NCBI RefSeq assembly: GCF_004342285.1
Contig: NZ_SMCV01000001.1
Span: 558,001-622,000, forward strand
Direction: 5' to 3'
Origin: Klebsiella sp. BIGb0138
GTDB taxonomy: Bacteria > Pseudomonadota > Gammaproteobacteria > Enterobacterales > Enterobacteriaceae
DNA: 64,000 nucleotides
Shown here: positions 11,542-22,858 of the stretch, piece after piece
How positions within the stretch are numbered: position 1 is the stretch's first letter
How the letters are laid out: each line of letters begins with the position of its first letter
The notes under the pieces: generated by a model
The model's database searches: none
What the model was told of the DNA's origin: nothing
What the model saw: the letters and a program-made list of their open reading frames with translations, nothing else
Program-made: the position numbers and the translations under genes

Positions 11542-13221
11542 CTATGCCGGTTGCGGTAGCGAACGCTGCTCAGACGCGCGATATTCCAGCGAATAAAACG
11601 CCGCCTGCCGCCGGTGGTAGGCGGAATCCACGCAGCCAATACCGACAAACGCGCCGGTAAATTCGCCATAGCGGCTATATTCATCGGAAAACAGGGCGGT
11701 GCTGTAGGCCTGGCCTATTGCATGAAAGGTCTGGTTGTCCGGCGACCAGAAAAACTGCGTCGACTTTCCGTCAATCGCCAGCCGCAGATAAACCGGGCCA
11801 TCCACGCCAGCCACCGTTGCCAGATGATCTTCCCGCTTCAAGCCGTTATCGACATGGATGACATACAAGCGCGAGCGCTGTTGCCGGTCGTCGAAGGTTT
11901 TCTGCAGGAACAGATAGTTCATGTTGTCGTAGTACAGCACCAGCCCGGCGCCGTGCTGGAACACCTCGGGTTGAAAATCCATGCATGCCGTCAACGTGGC
12001 GTACACCGAGGTCAGCTTCCGCGCCAGCAGGCTGACGCGGTTCTCAGAACACAGCGACTCCTGACCGCGCAGCGCCAGATACCCCTGGTCGGGCACATAG
12101 CGCGTAAAATCCGCGGCCGGAATGCGCGGCGCGTACCACCCGGGCGGCAGTACCTCCGCAGAAAAATCGACCCGCTCAACCCGCTCCGCCGCTTCATCAA
12201 CCGTCGCCGACGGCCCCAGATCGACATATTCCTGCGCCAGGTTGCCGCCCGCGTTCAGGCGCAGCCACCCCTCCGGCGTCCAGTGCATTTTTTGGAGCGC
12301 GGTCTCCCGCCCCAGCGTGCAGGCCAGTTCCGGAAGCAGCGGCCGGCCGCACAGGTGGGCCACAATAACATTCCCGTGCTCATCTTCGACGTAGCTGGCG
12401 TGACCGGATTTTTGCAGCGTCGATGCCGGGTTAAAACACTCACGCCGGAGATAATCTTTATCAAACGCCGAGGCGGATGTTTTATCGATATGCACCGGTT
12501 TTTGCAAATCGTCCGCCCGCGCGGAGGTTAGCAGCGGACTTTGCGGATCTTTTTGATAAGGACCCAGAATATGCTGCGCCCGCCCGAGGGTCACGCAGTG
12601 GCCGTAGCCGGTGCCGCCCTCGGCGCACATGATGTAATAATAACCATTGCGCCGGGTGATATGCGCCCCCTCCGCCATGCCATATACCCCCTGCCAGATA
12701 CGCTGCGGATAGCCAACCGCCGCTTTCGCCTGCGGATCGTACTCCACGATGGAGATCGCCCCGGCATAGCCATCGCGGGTCTCCCAATCGACGGCGACAA
12801 TCCACTTTCTGCCATCATCATCATGGAAAATGGAGGCGTCATAGCCCACGGAGTGGATATAGACCGGGTCGCTCCATGGACCGTTAATCTCCGCGGCGGT
12901 GACCAGATAGTTATCGACATCAAAATAGCGGCCATTCATGGCGTTCATGATGCCGTAAACCACGTAAAACAGCCGGTCGGCTTCACACCAGGTCAGACAC
13001 GGCGCCCAGATACCTTTGGCGGAACGTAGCTTGCGCAGATCCAGAGTTTGCGGATCGTTCAACACGTGGCTGCGTAACGTCCAGTTCTCTAAATCGGTGG
13101 AGTGATAAACCGGAATGCCGGGGAACCATTCGAATGACGAAACGGCAATGTAATACTCATCGCCCCGCCGACAGATTGCCGGATCCGGATGAAAACCACG
13201 TAATACAGGATTTTTAATCAT
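11542..13221 (-). CDS. Glycoside hydrolase family 43 (beta-xylosidase / arabinofuranosidase type)
   Basis: A 559-residue cytoplasmic GH43 enzyme expected to cleave short beta-xylosides or arabino-xylosides imported by the adjacent symporter. The N-terminal five-bladed propeller has the general base Asp13 in FHPDPAI, the pKa-setting Asp in YDASIFHDDDGRKW and the general acid Glu in MAEGAHI; a C-terminal beta-sandwich (from about 330) is as in XynB-type xylosidases. No signal peptide. ATG 13221 has AGGA upstream; a TTG one codon earlier is unlikely. It starts 21 bp after the symporter gene, forming a two-gene operon. Xylosidase versus arabinofuranosidase cannot be settled from sequence. Confidence 0.9.
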   Translation of the reverse strand: MIKNPVLRGFHPDPAICRRGDEYYIAVSSFEWFPGIPVYHSTDLENWTLRSHVLNDPQTLDLRKLRSAKGIWAPCLTWCEADRLFYVVYGIMNAMNGRYFDVDNYLVTAAEINGPWSDPVYIHSVGYDASIFHDDDGRKWIVAVDWETRDGYAGAISIVEYDPQAKAAVGYPQRIWQGVYGMAEGAHITRRNGYYYIMCAEGGTGYGHCVTLGRAQHILGPYQKDPQSPLLTSARADDLQKPVHIDKTSASAFDKDYLRRECFNPASTLQKSGHASYVEDEHGNVIVAHLCGRPLLPELACTLGRETALQKMHWTPEGWLRLNAGGNLAQEYVDLGPSATVDEAAERVERVDFSAEVLPPGWYAPRIPAADFTRYVPDQGYLALRGQESLCSENRVSLLARKLTSVYATLTACMDFQPEVFQHGAGLVLYYDNMNYLFLQKTFDDRQQRSRLYVIHVDNGLKREDHLATVAGVDGPVYLRLAIDGKSTQFFWSPDNQTFHAIGQAYSTALFSDEYSRYGEFTGAFVGIGCVDSAYHRRQAAFYSLEYRASEQRSLPQPA

Positions 13222-13242
13222 CAACTACGTCCTTTTAATAAA

Positions 13243-14583
13243 TTATAACGTACCGGGTTTTTCCACCGCCGCCAGCGACCGATCGGATAAAGAATACCGG
13301 CGCATGACGATCGTCAGCGCCAGAACCAGCACCGCCGGTAATACGGTAAAAATTAATTTAATCGTCAGTATCGCCGCCTGCGGTTGCTGCGCCGCGCCGC
13401 CAATATAGCCACTCCATGACAATAGCCAGCCCATCAGCGCACCGCCGATCGCAATGCCTAATTTGATAGCAAAAAGGTTGGTTGAAAAAACGATGCCGCT
13501 CATTTTCTTACCGGTATCTCGTTCAATTACATCGACGACATCCGAGAGCATCGCCCATTGTAATGGCGTGGCCGCCAGTTGAATAAAATTAATCGCCATA
13601 ACAAAAGCAAAAATAATCACTAACGATGAATGAGCAAAGAAATAGAGCGCGGCGAGTAATATCGCCTCCAGCAACATCGCCAGCTTAAACCCGCGAACTT
13701 TATCCATATCGCGAAATATATAAACCGAAAAAATCGTCCCGACTAACCCGGAAACAATTGACACGGTAATCATCACACTGCTCATGTCGCTACGTTGCAA
13801 CACGTAATTGCAGAAGTAAATAATGATCCCCATTTTAAAGATAACCGCCACCAGATTGATGACGTTAAGCGTAAAGAGGATCCGCCAGTCCCGGTTTTTC
13901 AATAAAATACGTAGATCCTGCAACAGACTTCCGCGATTGGCGTCGATCGCCGCAATCGAGGTCTCTTTGGTCAGGAAGAAGCACAGATAAAACAAAATAA
14001 TGCCCAGGCTACTAATCAGCACCATGGCATAAAAGTAGCCATGCTGGATATTCCCTTTCCCCAGCCACGCTACCGCCGGAAGCGCGGCCACGGAGACTAA
14101 TAATCCTCCCGCTGAGCTCATGGCGAAGCGCCAGGATTGCAACGATACCCGCTCGACGGAGCTCTGGCTGATATTATTAATCATCGCGCAATAGGGAACA
14201 TTAATGGCGCTATATAACAGCGACAGCAGGGTATAAGAACCGTAGGCATAAATCAGCTTGCCGGTATAGGAAAAATCAGGCGTATAAAAGGTCAACATGC
14301 ACATTACGCCAAAAGGAATAGCAAACCACAGTAAATAAGGACGAAACTGGCCATATCTGGTTCGCGTGCGGTCAGTCACCGCCCCGATCCCCACATCAAA
14401 AAAGGCATCGATTACCCGGACGGCTAAAAACATCGTCCCCATATGTGCCGGTGACAAACCAAAAATATCCGTATAAAAATAGGCCATAAATAACATGATG
14501 GATGACCAGACCAAATTACAGGCGGTATCTCCAAGCCCATAGCCCATTTTCTTATACCAGTTTAACGGCATTATTCTGTTCAT
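13243..14583 (-). CDS. GPH family glycoside-pentoside-hexuronide:cation symporter (XynT-like)
   Basis: A twelve-helix inner membrane symporter of the melibiose/xyloside group (MelB, YicJ, YagG/XynT). The opening KMGYGLGDTACNLVW, the RVIDAFFDVGIGAVTDRTRTRYGQFRPY loop region and the WAMLSDVVDVIERDTGKK segment are diagnostic for GPH transporters. It probably brings in the substrate of the downstream GH43 enzyme. The start is uncertain: Met at 14583 (MNRIM) is preferred, with a GGGG element 10 bp upstream; Met at 14598 is possible. The gene is visibly richer in A and T than the bgl genes beside it, which may point to separate acquisition. Confidence 0.88.
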   Translation of the reverse strand: MNRIMPLNWYKKMGYGLGDTACNLVWSSIMLFMAYFYTDIFGLSPAHMGTMFLAVRVIDAFFDVGIGAVTDRTRTRYGQFRPYLLWFAIPFGVMCMLTFYTPDFSYTGKLIYAYGSYTLLSLLYSAINVPYCAMINNISQSSVERVSLQSWRFAMSSAGGLLVSVAALPAVAWLGKGNIQHGYFYAMVLISSLGIILFYLCFFLTKETSIAAIDANRGSLLQDLRILLKNRDWRILFTLNVINLVAVIFKMGIIIYFCNYVLQRSDMSSVMITVSIVSGLVGTIFSVYIFRDMDKVRGFKLAMLLEAILLAALYFFAHSSLVIIFAFVMAINFIQLAATPLQWAMLSDVVDVIERDTGKKMSGIVFSTNLFAIKLGIAIGGALMGWLLSWSGYIGGAAQQPQAAILTIKLIFTVLPAVLVLALTIVMRRYSLSDRSLAAVEKPGTL

Positions 14584-14781
14584 TGACGGTAACCCCATAC
14601 AAGTAAAGGTTGTTGCTGCTGACAAGGCCATTGTAGGCCCATCGGCGCCGTCGATATGTATAAAGAGAGGATGGCTATATAATAAAAGTGAACCTGCCCT
14701 GTGATGGCTATCGCATTTACATTAAGAACGCTTTTTGTTTTATTTGCCGATCGTCATATAGTATAAAAAAGGAGACGTTGT
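14584..14781. promoter_or_regulatory. Divergent control region, symporter / AraC regulator
   Basis: A 198-bp AT-rich gap between divergent genes, so it must hold both promoters and probably the AraC-type regulator's sites. A TATAGT -10-like element (14757-14762) with TTGTTT 16 bp upstream points at the regulator gene, but leaves a very short leader. No clear direct repeats for AraC binding could be assigned by eye. Confidence 0.4.
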
Positions 14782-15642
14782 ATGCATGATGACCCGGTCA
14801 CCTATGAAAATATCATTACCCTGACGCAAGAACTCTACTACCTGCAGCAATATCAGCTCCCCGAGTATTCCGGCGATGATGTGAAGACGCATTTTCACTT
14901 TATGTATGAATTGATGTGGTTCGATCGTTCCTGTGGTTATTTTGGTATCAACGATCGCCAGATCCCGATAAAAAACGGCACGCTGATTTTCGTCCCGGCG
15001 CTGATCCCTCATGCGATGTACCTGCTTCCCGAGCGCAATCACAATCGCTATCTGTTCCAGTTTGAATTTGATTTTTTAAATCCGCTGGCCGTGAGCCATT
15101 TTTCCCGGCAAAAGGATCGCATCCGGGTTTTGTATCCGGATTCAGCGACCGGCGTGCAGCTGACGGCGCTTTTTGACTGGGCCGTCAGTCAGGGGAAGAA
15201 ACCGGAGAATCAGGCGGTATTTTTGAAAAGCATCGCCCTGCTGATGGAGTTCGTGTTCTCCCTGCATCACGATGATGAGACCTTCCCCCATGCCCCCGGC
15301 AGCGGTTTTGTCAGCAGAGTGCGCCAATTATTGTATGAGATTGAAGAGAATAAGGCCTGGGAGACCACCACGCTGGAGGCGGCGCAGCGGTGCCAGGTGT
15401 CGAAGTCCTACTTTTCGCGCACGTTTAAGCAGCTGTTTAACATGACATTCAAAGAGTATATTTTTCTCCGTAAGCTCAAGGTGGCGGTTCAGCTGCTGAC
15501 CTCCAGCCAGCTAAAAATTGTCGATGTCGCCCAAAGCGCGGGCTTTACCGATAGCGCCTATTTCTGTTTACGCTTTCGCCAGCACCTCGGCTGTACGCCG
15601 CTGGAGTTTCGCGACCGTCTGAATAACCGGCACGTTGGATAG
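14782..15642 (+). CDS. AraC/XylS family transcriptional regulator
   Basis: A 286-residue regulator with an N-terminal cupin-like effector domain (about 1-150; THFHFMYELMWF and LIFVPALIPHAMYLLP) and two C-terminal helix-turn-helix motifs (about 200-280; TLEAAQRCQVSKSYFSRTFKQ and VDVAQSAGFTDSAYFCLRFRQ, ending in GCTPLEFR). AAAAGGAG precedes ATG 14782. Being divergent from the symporter-GH43 operon, it most likely activates it in response to a xyloside or pentose; that role is inferred from position. Convergent with the porin gene. Confidence 0.9.
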   Translation: MHDDPVTYENIITLTQELYYLQQYQLPEYSGDDVKTHFHFMYELMWFDRSCGYFGINDRQIPIKNGTLIFVPALIPHAMYLLPERNHNRYLFQFEFDFLNPLAVSHFSRQKDRIRVLYPDSATGVQLTALFDWAVSQGKKPENQAVFLKSIALLMEFVFSLHHDDETFPHAPGSGFVSRVRQLLYEIEENKAWETTTLEAAQRCQVSKSYFSRTFKQLFNMTFKEYIFLRKLKVAVQLLTSSQLKIVDVAQSAGFTDSAYFCLRFRQHLGCTPLEFRDRLNNRHVG

Positions 15643-15668
15643 CATCCGCCCGCACGGCGGGCGGATGC
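15642..15668. terminator. Strong convergent hairpin (araC-type gene / porin)
   Basis: A 12-bp perfect stem GCATCCGCCCGC, loop ACG, then its complement. It overlaps the last base of the regulator's stop codon. Lacks a T-run but is placed as a shared transcript end for two convergent genes. Confidence 0.5.
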
Positions 15669-15686
15669 CTGTCCGGCCTTCGCGGT

Positions 15687-17063
15687 TCAGAAGGTCACCA
15701 CGGTTTTCCACTCGATAACCCAGGCATCCTGAGTCTGCGCCACACCGCCCGGGCGATGCCAGTACTGCAGGCCCGGCTGCAGCTCAAGCCACGACACCGG
15801 ACGCAGGCGATAGTACAGTTCCGCATTCAGCGAATGGCCGGCCACCGGCTGGTAGTTCGCCGCAGAGTAGTCCGTCGCCCCGCTCATCTCGTTCATATAC
15901 TGCTGGTTACGCGCGTAGTGGCTGCTCATATCCATCCAGGTCAGGCCAAAACCCAGCCAGTCTTGCGGGCGGGCGTCGAACAGGCCGCGATAGCGCATTG
16001 ATGCGGCCACGGCGGTATGGATGTAGTTGCTGCGCCGATCGCTATAGCTGCCGCTCAGCGAGACGCTCATGCCCCGGTTCGCATCGTCGGCATGACGGGT
16101 GATCTGCTGATTCATCCCGCTGTACAGAAACCAGGTGCGGTTATGCTGGGCATATCCCTGCGGGTCGCTGGCCCCAGGACCGCCGGATTTTCCCGTATAA
16201 AGATCGCTCTGCGGTGCATTGGTAAAGAGTACCCCCAGGTTCCAGGCGCCGGGCAGCCCGCCGATCGTCGGTCGCGCTTCGATCTCGACCGGCAGCAGAA
16301 TGCCTTTACTGCCTTTTGTCGACCAGCTCCACGCATGGCTACGGGATGAGGCCTGCGGATTCTGCTCCATAACCCCGCCTTTCAGCGTCAGCGTGGGGGT
16401 CAGTTTATATTCAACGGTCGTCCCCCACGTATGCACATTCCAGTTATTCCAGGTCAGCGAATTGGCGGACTTACCGCCGCACTGTGAAAGCATCTGGAAA
16501 TCGCAGGGGATAATCTGATCGAAGGTCTGGACCTTATTCATCATCCCGATACGCCAGGTCAGACGGCGGTCATCGAAGCTGCGGGCAAAGGTCAGCCAGC
16601 CGAGACGGGTAATGGACTGCCCTCCCCAGCTCTCCTGGGTCAAATCGTTAAAGTTGACGCGCGGATCCTGCAACCGCCGGGTGGTCAGATCGTCGTTATG
16701 GTTGCGGTTAACGATATTGCCTTCAATCCGTGCGTCCGGGATCCCGGTCCAGCGTTCCAGATCCTGGTTAAAGGTCAAAGCAAACTGGTCAATATAGGCC
16801 AGATGTTTATCATGGTTATAGCCGCCGCCGGCGTTGTAGCCCATTTCATTGAGATAACCGAGATTATAATTAAACCCGTTATCTTCGAGGATCGGGCGAA
16901 TTCCCAGCATATCGCCAAGCAATCCTTGTTGCGGTTTTTCAAAACCTAATACCGTACCGTTCCATTTTTCCGTTTCCGCAGCGAAAGCGCCGGGAACTAA
17001 CAGCGAAAATGTCACCAGCAACAGGAGATGATTTATTTTCTTGTTGTGCATAAAGATATCCAT
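15687..17063 (-). CDS. OprB-type carbohydrate-selective porin
   Basis: An outer membrane beta-barrel of about 458 residues resembling the OprB family. A signal peptide ends at GAFA/AETE, the barrel has alternating aromatic strands (for example WLTFARSFDDRRLTWRIGMMNKVQ) and the protein ends in a terminal Phe. It should let beta-glucosides or other sugars across the outer membrane. E. coli bglH encodes a LamB-type porin, so this is a different family doing a comparable job. Start uncertain: 17063 (MDIFMHNKK) or 17051 (MHNKK), both preceding the signal peptide. Its leader carries a BglG-type RAT and terminator, which predicts co-control with bglGFB despite being about 6 kb from bglG. Confidence 0.85.
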   Translation of the reverse strand: MDIFMHNKKINHLLLLVTFSLLVPGAFAAETEKWNGTVLGFEKPQQGLLGDMLGIRPILEDNGFNYNLGYLNEMGYNAGGGYNHDKHLAYIDQFALTFNQDLERWTGIPDARIEGNIVNRNHNDDLTTRRLQDPRVNFNDLTQESWGGQSITRLGWLTFARSFDDRRLTWRIGMMNKVQTFDQIIPCDFQMLSQCGGKSANSLTWNNWNVHTWGTTVEYKLTPTLTLKGGVMEQNPQASSRSHAWSWSTKGSKGILLPVEIEARPTIGGLPGAWNLGVLFTNAPQSDLYTGKSGGPGASDPQGYAQHNRTWFLYSGMNQQITRHADDANRGMSVSLSGSYSDRRSNYIHTAVAASMRYRGLFDARPQDWLGFGLTWMDMSSHYARNQQYMNEMSGATDYSAANYQPVAGHSLNAELYYRLRPVSWLELQPGLQYWHRPGGVAQTQDAWVIEWKTVVTF

Positions 17064-17242
17064 TATGACTGCGTAAAGGTAATAGCTGGCCCCAGGCAAT
17101 AAAACCGCCCGTTTTTAGTCTTCATTTTTATTTTTGCAATAGCTGCCCGTCAGTCATCCAACTGCTTTATTAATGCAACCGACCTTAGCATAACTTATTG
17201 TTTTAAATCGTCATTTAACCCCTCAAAAATAAAAGGCAAAAA

Positions 17243-17310
17243 AAAACCTAAGCACTCCCGCCACGAATGACGGAAGTGCTTAGGTTTTGCCTGTAATCAG
17301 TAGCAACCCT
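17243..17310 (-). promoter_or_regulatory. BglG-type RAT overlapping a strong terminator, in the porin leader
   Basis: Minus-strand RAT at 17310-17281 begins AGGGTTGCTACTGATT and continues ACAGGCAAAACCTA, sharing the TTGyTACTG and CAGGCAAAACCT blocks with the two bgl sites. The overlapping terminator has a 14-bp perfect stem (17243-17256 with 17275-17288) and a U-run of about ten. The rest of the 17064-17405 gap holds about 180 bp of AT-rich porin leader and the presumed promoter near 17320-17400; no gene was seen in it. Confidence 0.88.
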
Positions 17311-17405
17311 GAATATAAGAGCCCCACAATATCACTCAGCGACAGAAATGCCCATCAGCAGACGCTCCCGGAGTAATAAAGTGTGAGCGGATTAACAATC
17401 TTTCC

Positions 17406-18338
17406 CTAATAGCGGGCAATAGCGGCGGCAATGTCCGCGGAGGTTTTCAGGGTGCGGATTTCATTAAATACCACCAGCGCTTCATTATATTCTTTACGCA
17501 AATAACTGAGCCACTGTTTGATTCGTGCCACATGGTACAGTCCGGTATCGCCCTGTTTTTCCAGACGGGTATATTTTTGCAACAGCGCAACGACCTGCGG
17601 CCACGGCATGCGCGGCTCGTTGTATTTTATCACCCGGCTTAAATTCGGCACGTTAAGCGCGCCGCGGCCAATCATCACCGAGTCGCAGCCGGTGGCCGCC
17701 AGGCAATCCTGCGCGCTTTGCCAGTCCCAGATTTCACCGTTGGCAATCACCGGAATCGACAGCCGCTGGCGGATTTCACCAATTGCCGCCCAGTTGATGC
17801 GTTCCGCTTTATACGCATCTTCTTTGGTACGCCCATGCACGACGAGCTCCGTCGCTCCGGCCTGCTGCACCGCATCAGCAATTTCAAACCGACGCGCCCC
17901 GCTGTCCCAGCCCAGACGGATTTTGACCGTCACCGGCAGATGGGCGGGTACCGCTTCGCGCATCGCCCTGGCGCCACGATAAATCAGCTCCGGGTCTTTG
18001 AGCAACGTCGCCCCGCCGCCGCTGCCGTTAACCAGCTTTGACGGACAGCCGCAGTTAAGATCGACGCCCCAGGAGCCCAGCTCTACCGCCCGCGCGGCGT
18101 TTTCCGCCAGCCACTGCGGGTACTGGCCGAGCAGTTGCACCCGCACGCGCGTACCGGAAGGCGTCCGGCTATGGTGATGAAGCTCCGGGCAGAGCCTGTA
18201 GAACGATTTTACCGGCAGCAGCTGATCCACCACGCGTAAAAACTCGGTGATGCACAGATCGTAATCATTCACTTCGGTCAGCAGCTCGCGCACCAGCGAA
18301 TCGAGCACGCCTTCCATCGGCGCCAGTAAAACACGCAT
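17406..18338 (-). CDS. dusC: tRNA-dihydrouridine(16) synthase DusC
   Basis: FMN enzyme that reduces uridine 16 in tRNA to dihydrouridine using NADPH. 310 residues; a TIM barrel of about 240 residues plus a helical tRNA-binding tail. The catalytic Cys is C98 in LNCGCPS; the flavin-binding VIANGEIW and MIGRGAL segments and the [10 protein letters not shown] motif are present. Very close to E. coli DusC (formerly YohI). ATG 18338 lies only about 14 bp after the U-run of a terminator-like hairpin, so its expression may depend on readthrough or on a start within the leader. Confidence 0.96.
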   Translation of the reverse strand: MRVLLAPMEGVLDSLVRELLTEVNDYDLCITEFLRVVDQLLPVKSFYRLCPELHHHSRTPSGTRVRVQLLGQYPQWLAENAARAVELGSWGVDLNCGCPSKLVNGSGGGATLLKDPELIYRGARAMREAVPAHLPVTVKIRLGWDSGARRFEIADAVQQAGATELVVHGRTKEDAYKAERINWAAIGEIRQRLSIPVIANGEIWDWQSAQDCLAATGCDSVMIGRGALNVPNLSRVIKYNEPRMPWPQVVALLQKYTRLEKQGDTGLYHVARIKQWLSYLRKEYNEALVVFNEIRTLKTSADIAAAIARY

Positions 18339-18351
18339 ATCGTTATCCGGG

Positions 18352-18518
18352 AAAAAAAGAGGCGCTATGTTAACGCCTCTGCCTGCGGGTTAAAAGGGGC
18401 TTTAGCGAGAGATCAGGCCATCGTCTTGCCGGTCGGCTCACCGTGCTGTCTATCATTTCAATAGCCTGCCGACGGTTGAAAGCGGAAACCTGCTGCAAAG
18501 CCGTAAGATGATCTCTAT
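18352..18518 (-). ncRNA. Candidate structured leader or small RNA upstream of dusC
   Basis: The 365-bp gap 18339-18703 has no gene. On the minus strand a TATGAT -10 (18530-18525; weak TTGTCG -35 with long spacing) would start an RNA near 18518. This RNA can close an 8-bp stem (18516-18509 with 18415-18408), an inner stem (18475-18468 with 18437-18429, one bulge) and a CTAT/ATAG hairpin (18464-18461 with 18453-18450). It ends in AGAGGCG-loop-CGCCTCT (18380-18358) and a run of seven Us, directly before the dusC ribosome-binding region. It could be an sRNA or an attenuating leader. I know no family it matches. Confidence 0.4.
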
Positions 18519-18667
18519 GCTTTTATCATAGCTGGTCCAATCTGATGGTCGACAACGCGCGCAGGGAACACATTATCTACCGCGCCTGCGGGTGTTCCAG
18601 TTCCGTCGCTCTATTCCAGGTATGCGTAGAATTCATGATGTGATCGGTAGCACATTTCAAGGTTTAA

Positions 18668-19796
<1,129 letters not shown>

Positions 19797-19797
19797 A

Positions 19798-19813
19798 TGT
19801 GATTTAAATCACA
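19798..19813. promoter_or_regulatory. CRP site 2 of the cdd promoter
   Basis: Perfect TGTGA-N6-TCACA. Its centre lies about 91.5 bp upstream of the predicted cdd start, the distal CRP position known in E. coli cdd. Confidence 0.85.
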
Positions 19814-19821
19814 TTTATCAG

Positions 19822-19841
19822 TGCAACATAACAAAGTTGCA
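19822..19841. promoter_or_regulatory. CytR operator between the two cdd CRP sites
   Basis: TGCAAC (19822-19827) and GTTGCA (19836-19841) form the inverted octamer-type repeat recognised by CytR. It lies exactly between two CRP sites, the standard CRP-CytR-CRP repression layout. Confidence 0.75.
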
Positions 19842-19848
19842 TAAACAA

Positions 19849-19891
19849 TGAGATATTAATCACATATACGAGCCATCACCGCCCGTACACT
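19849..19891 (+). promoter_or_regulatory. CRP site 1 and -10 element of the cdd promoter
   Basis: TGAGA-N6-TCACA at 19849-19864 and -10 TACACT at 19886-19891. The predicted start is near 19897, which puts this CRP site at about -40.5, a class II position. Confidence 0.75.
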
Positions 19892-19923
19892 AGATTCCCA
19901 TTACATTGTTATGAGGCAACGCC

Positions 19924-20926
<1,003 letters not shown>

Positions 20927-20934
20927 TCAGGTGA

Positions 20935-21648
<714 letters not shown>

Positions 21649-21794
21649 CAGGCCATAGAGAACGGCCGTTCCTCGATGCAGCCCGTGTCGACGGCGTCGC
21701 CGCTCGTTCCCCCGCAGCGCCGTCTTTCGCGATAAAACGTTTAGCGAAGAGGCGCGTAACACAGAAATCGTCCCCATTGCGAAACATAAAAAAA

Positions 21795-21815
21795 GCCCGC
21801 GCGATCTGCGCGGGC
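21795..21815. terminator. Bidirectional terminator, sanA / mglC
   Basis: GCCCGCGC, 5-base loop, GCGCGGGC (8-bp stem) preceded on the plus strand by a run of A. Read leftward it is an intrinsic terminator for mglBAC. Confidence 0.85.
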
Positions 21816-21832
21816 CGGATGACAGCGGAATA

Positions 21833-22843
21833 TTATTTCTTACGCGCGTATTTCAGGGAATCCAGCGCCACGGCGAAGATAATAATCGCCCCTTTAATAA
21901 TATACTGCCAGTAAGGGTTTACGCCGATATAGGTCAGACCATAGTTGATGACGGTAAAGATGATAACCCCGGTCACCACCCCCAGCACCGTACCCACCCC
22001 GCCGCTGAACGATACGCCGCCGACGACGCAGGCCGCAATCGCGTCCAGCTCATACATAAAACCGAGGTTGTTGGTCGCAGAACCGATACGCCCGGCTTCC
22101 AGCAGGCCACCGAAGGCATAGAACACGCCGGACAGGGCATAAATCATCAGCAGGTTAAGCGCCACGTTAACGCCAGAAACCTTCGCCGCTTCCGGGTTGC
22201 CGCCGATGGCAAAAATGTTTTTGCCAAAACGGGTTTTATTCCACAGGATCCACACGAAGAACACCGCAATCAGCGCATAGAAAGTAATGTACGACAGGCG
22301 GAAAGTTCCCAGCGCCACAAACCCCTGGGCAAACTGCGAGAAGTGGCTGTCAAAGCCTGAAATCGGTGACGCTCCGACAAAATCGTAGTACAGGGAGTTG
22401 ATCCCATAGACGATGATCATCGTACCGAGGGTGGTAATAAACGGCGTCACATTCAGATAAGCAATGATGATGCCGTTAATCAGACCAATCACCGCGCCAA
22501 TGGCACAGACCAGCAGGATCACCAGCGGAATCGGCATCGTGGCCATATCCGGGAACACCTTGTTGGCGTTATCGACCGCCTGGAGCATAGTGGCGGCGAT
22601 AACCGCCGCCAGCCCGACCTGGCGACCGGCCGACAGGTCGGTACCCTGGGTCACAATCAGCCCGGCCACGCCGAGGGCGATAATAATACGTACTGAAGAC
22701 TGGGTCAGGATGTTACTCAAGTTCAGCAGACTTAAGAACGTGGGGTCCTGGAAAATAATAATGGCCAGCAAAACCAAAAGAACGACGTAAATCCCACCTT
22801 CTTTCAGGTAAGTGAGAAAGCTTTTTTTATTTAACACACTCAT
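21833..22843 (-). CDS. mglC: Galactose/methyl-galactoside ABC permease MglC
   Basis: Inner membrane permease of the high-affinity galactose/glucose importer. 336 residues with about ten hydrophobic segments; close to identical to E. coli MglC (NILTQSSVRIIIALGVAGLI, GGNPEAAKVSGVNV, CVVGGVSFSGGVGTVLG). Third gene of mglBAC, 15 bp after mglA. Confidence 0.98.
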   Translation of the reverse strand: MSVLNKKSFLTYLKEGGIYVVLLVLLAIIIFQDPTFLSLLNLSNILTQSSVRIIIALGVAGLIVTQGTDLSAGRQVGLAAVIAATMLQAVDNANKVFPDMATMPIPLVILLVCAIGAVIGLINGIIIAYLNVTPFITTLGTMIIVYGINSLYYDFVGASPISGFDSHFSQFAQGFVALGTFRLSYITFYALIAVFFVWILWNKTRFGKNIFAIGGNPEAAKVSGVNVALNLLMIYALSGVFYAFGGLLEAGRIGSATNNLGFMYELDAIAACVVGGVSFSGGVGTVLGVVTGVIIFTVINYGLTYIGVNPYWQYIIKGAIIIFAVALDSLKYARKK

Positions 22844-22858
22844 GAGAAGCCCCTGCTC

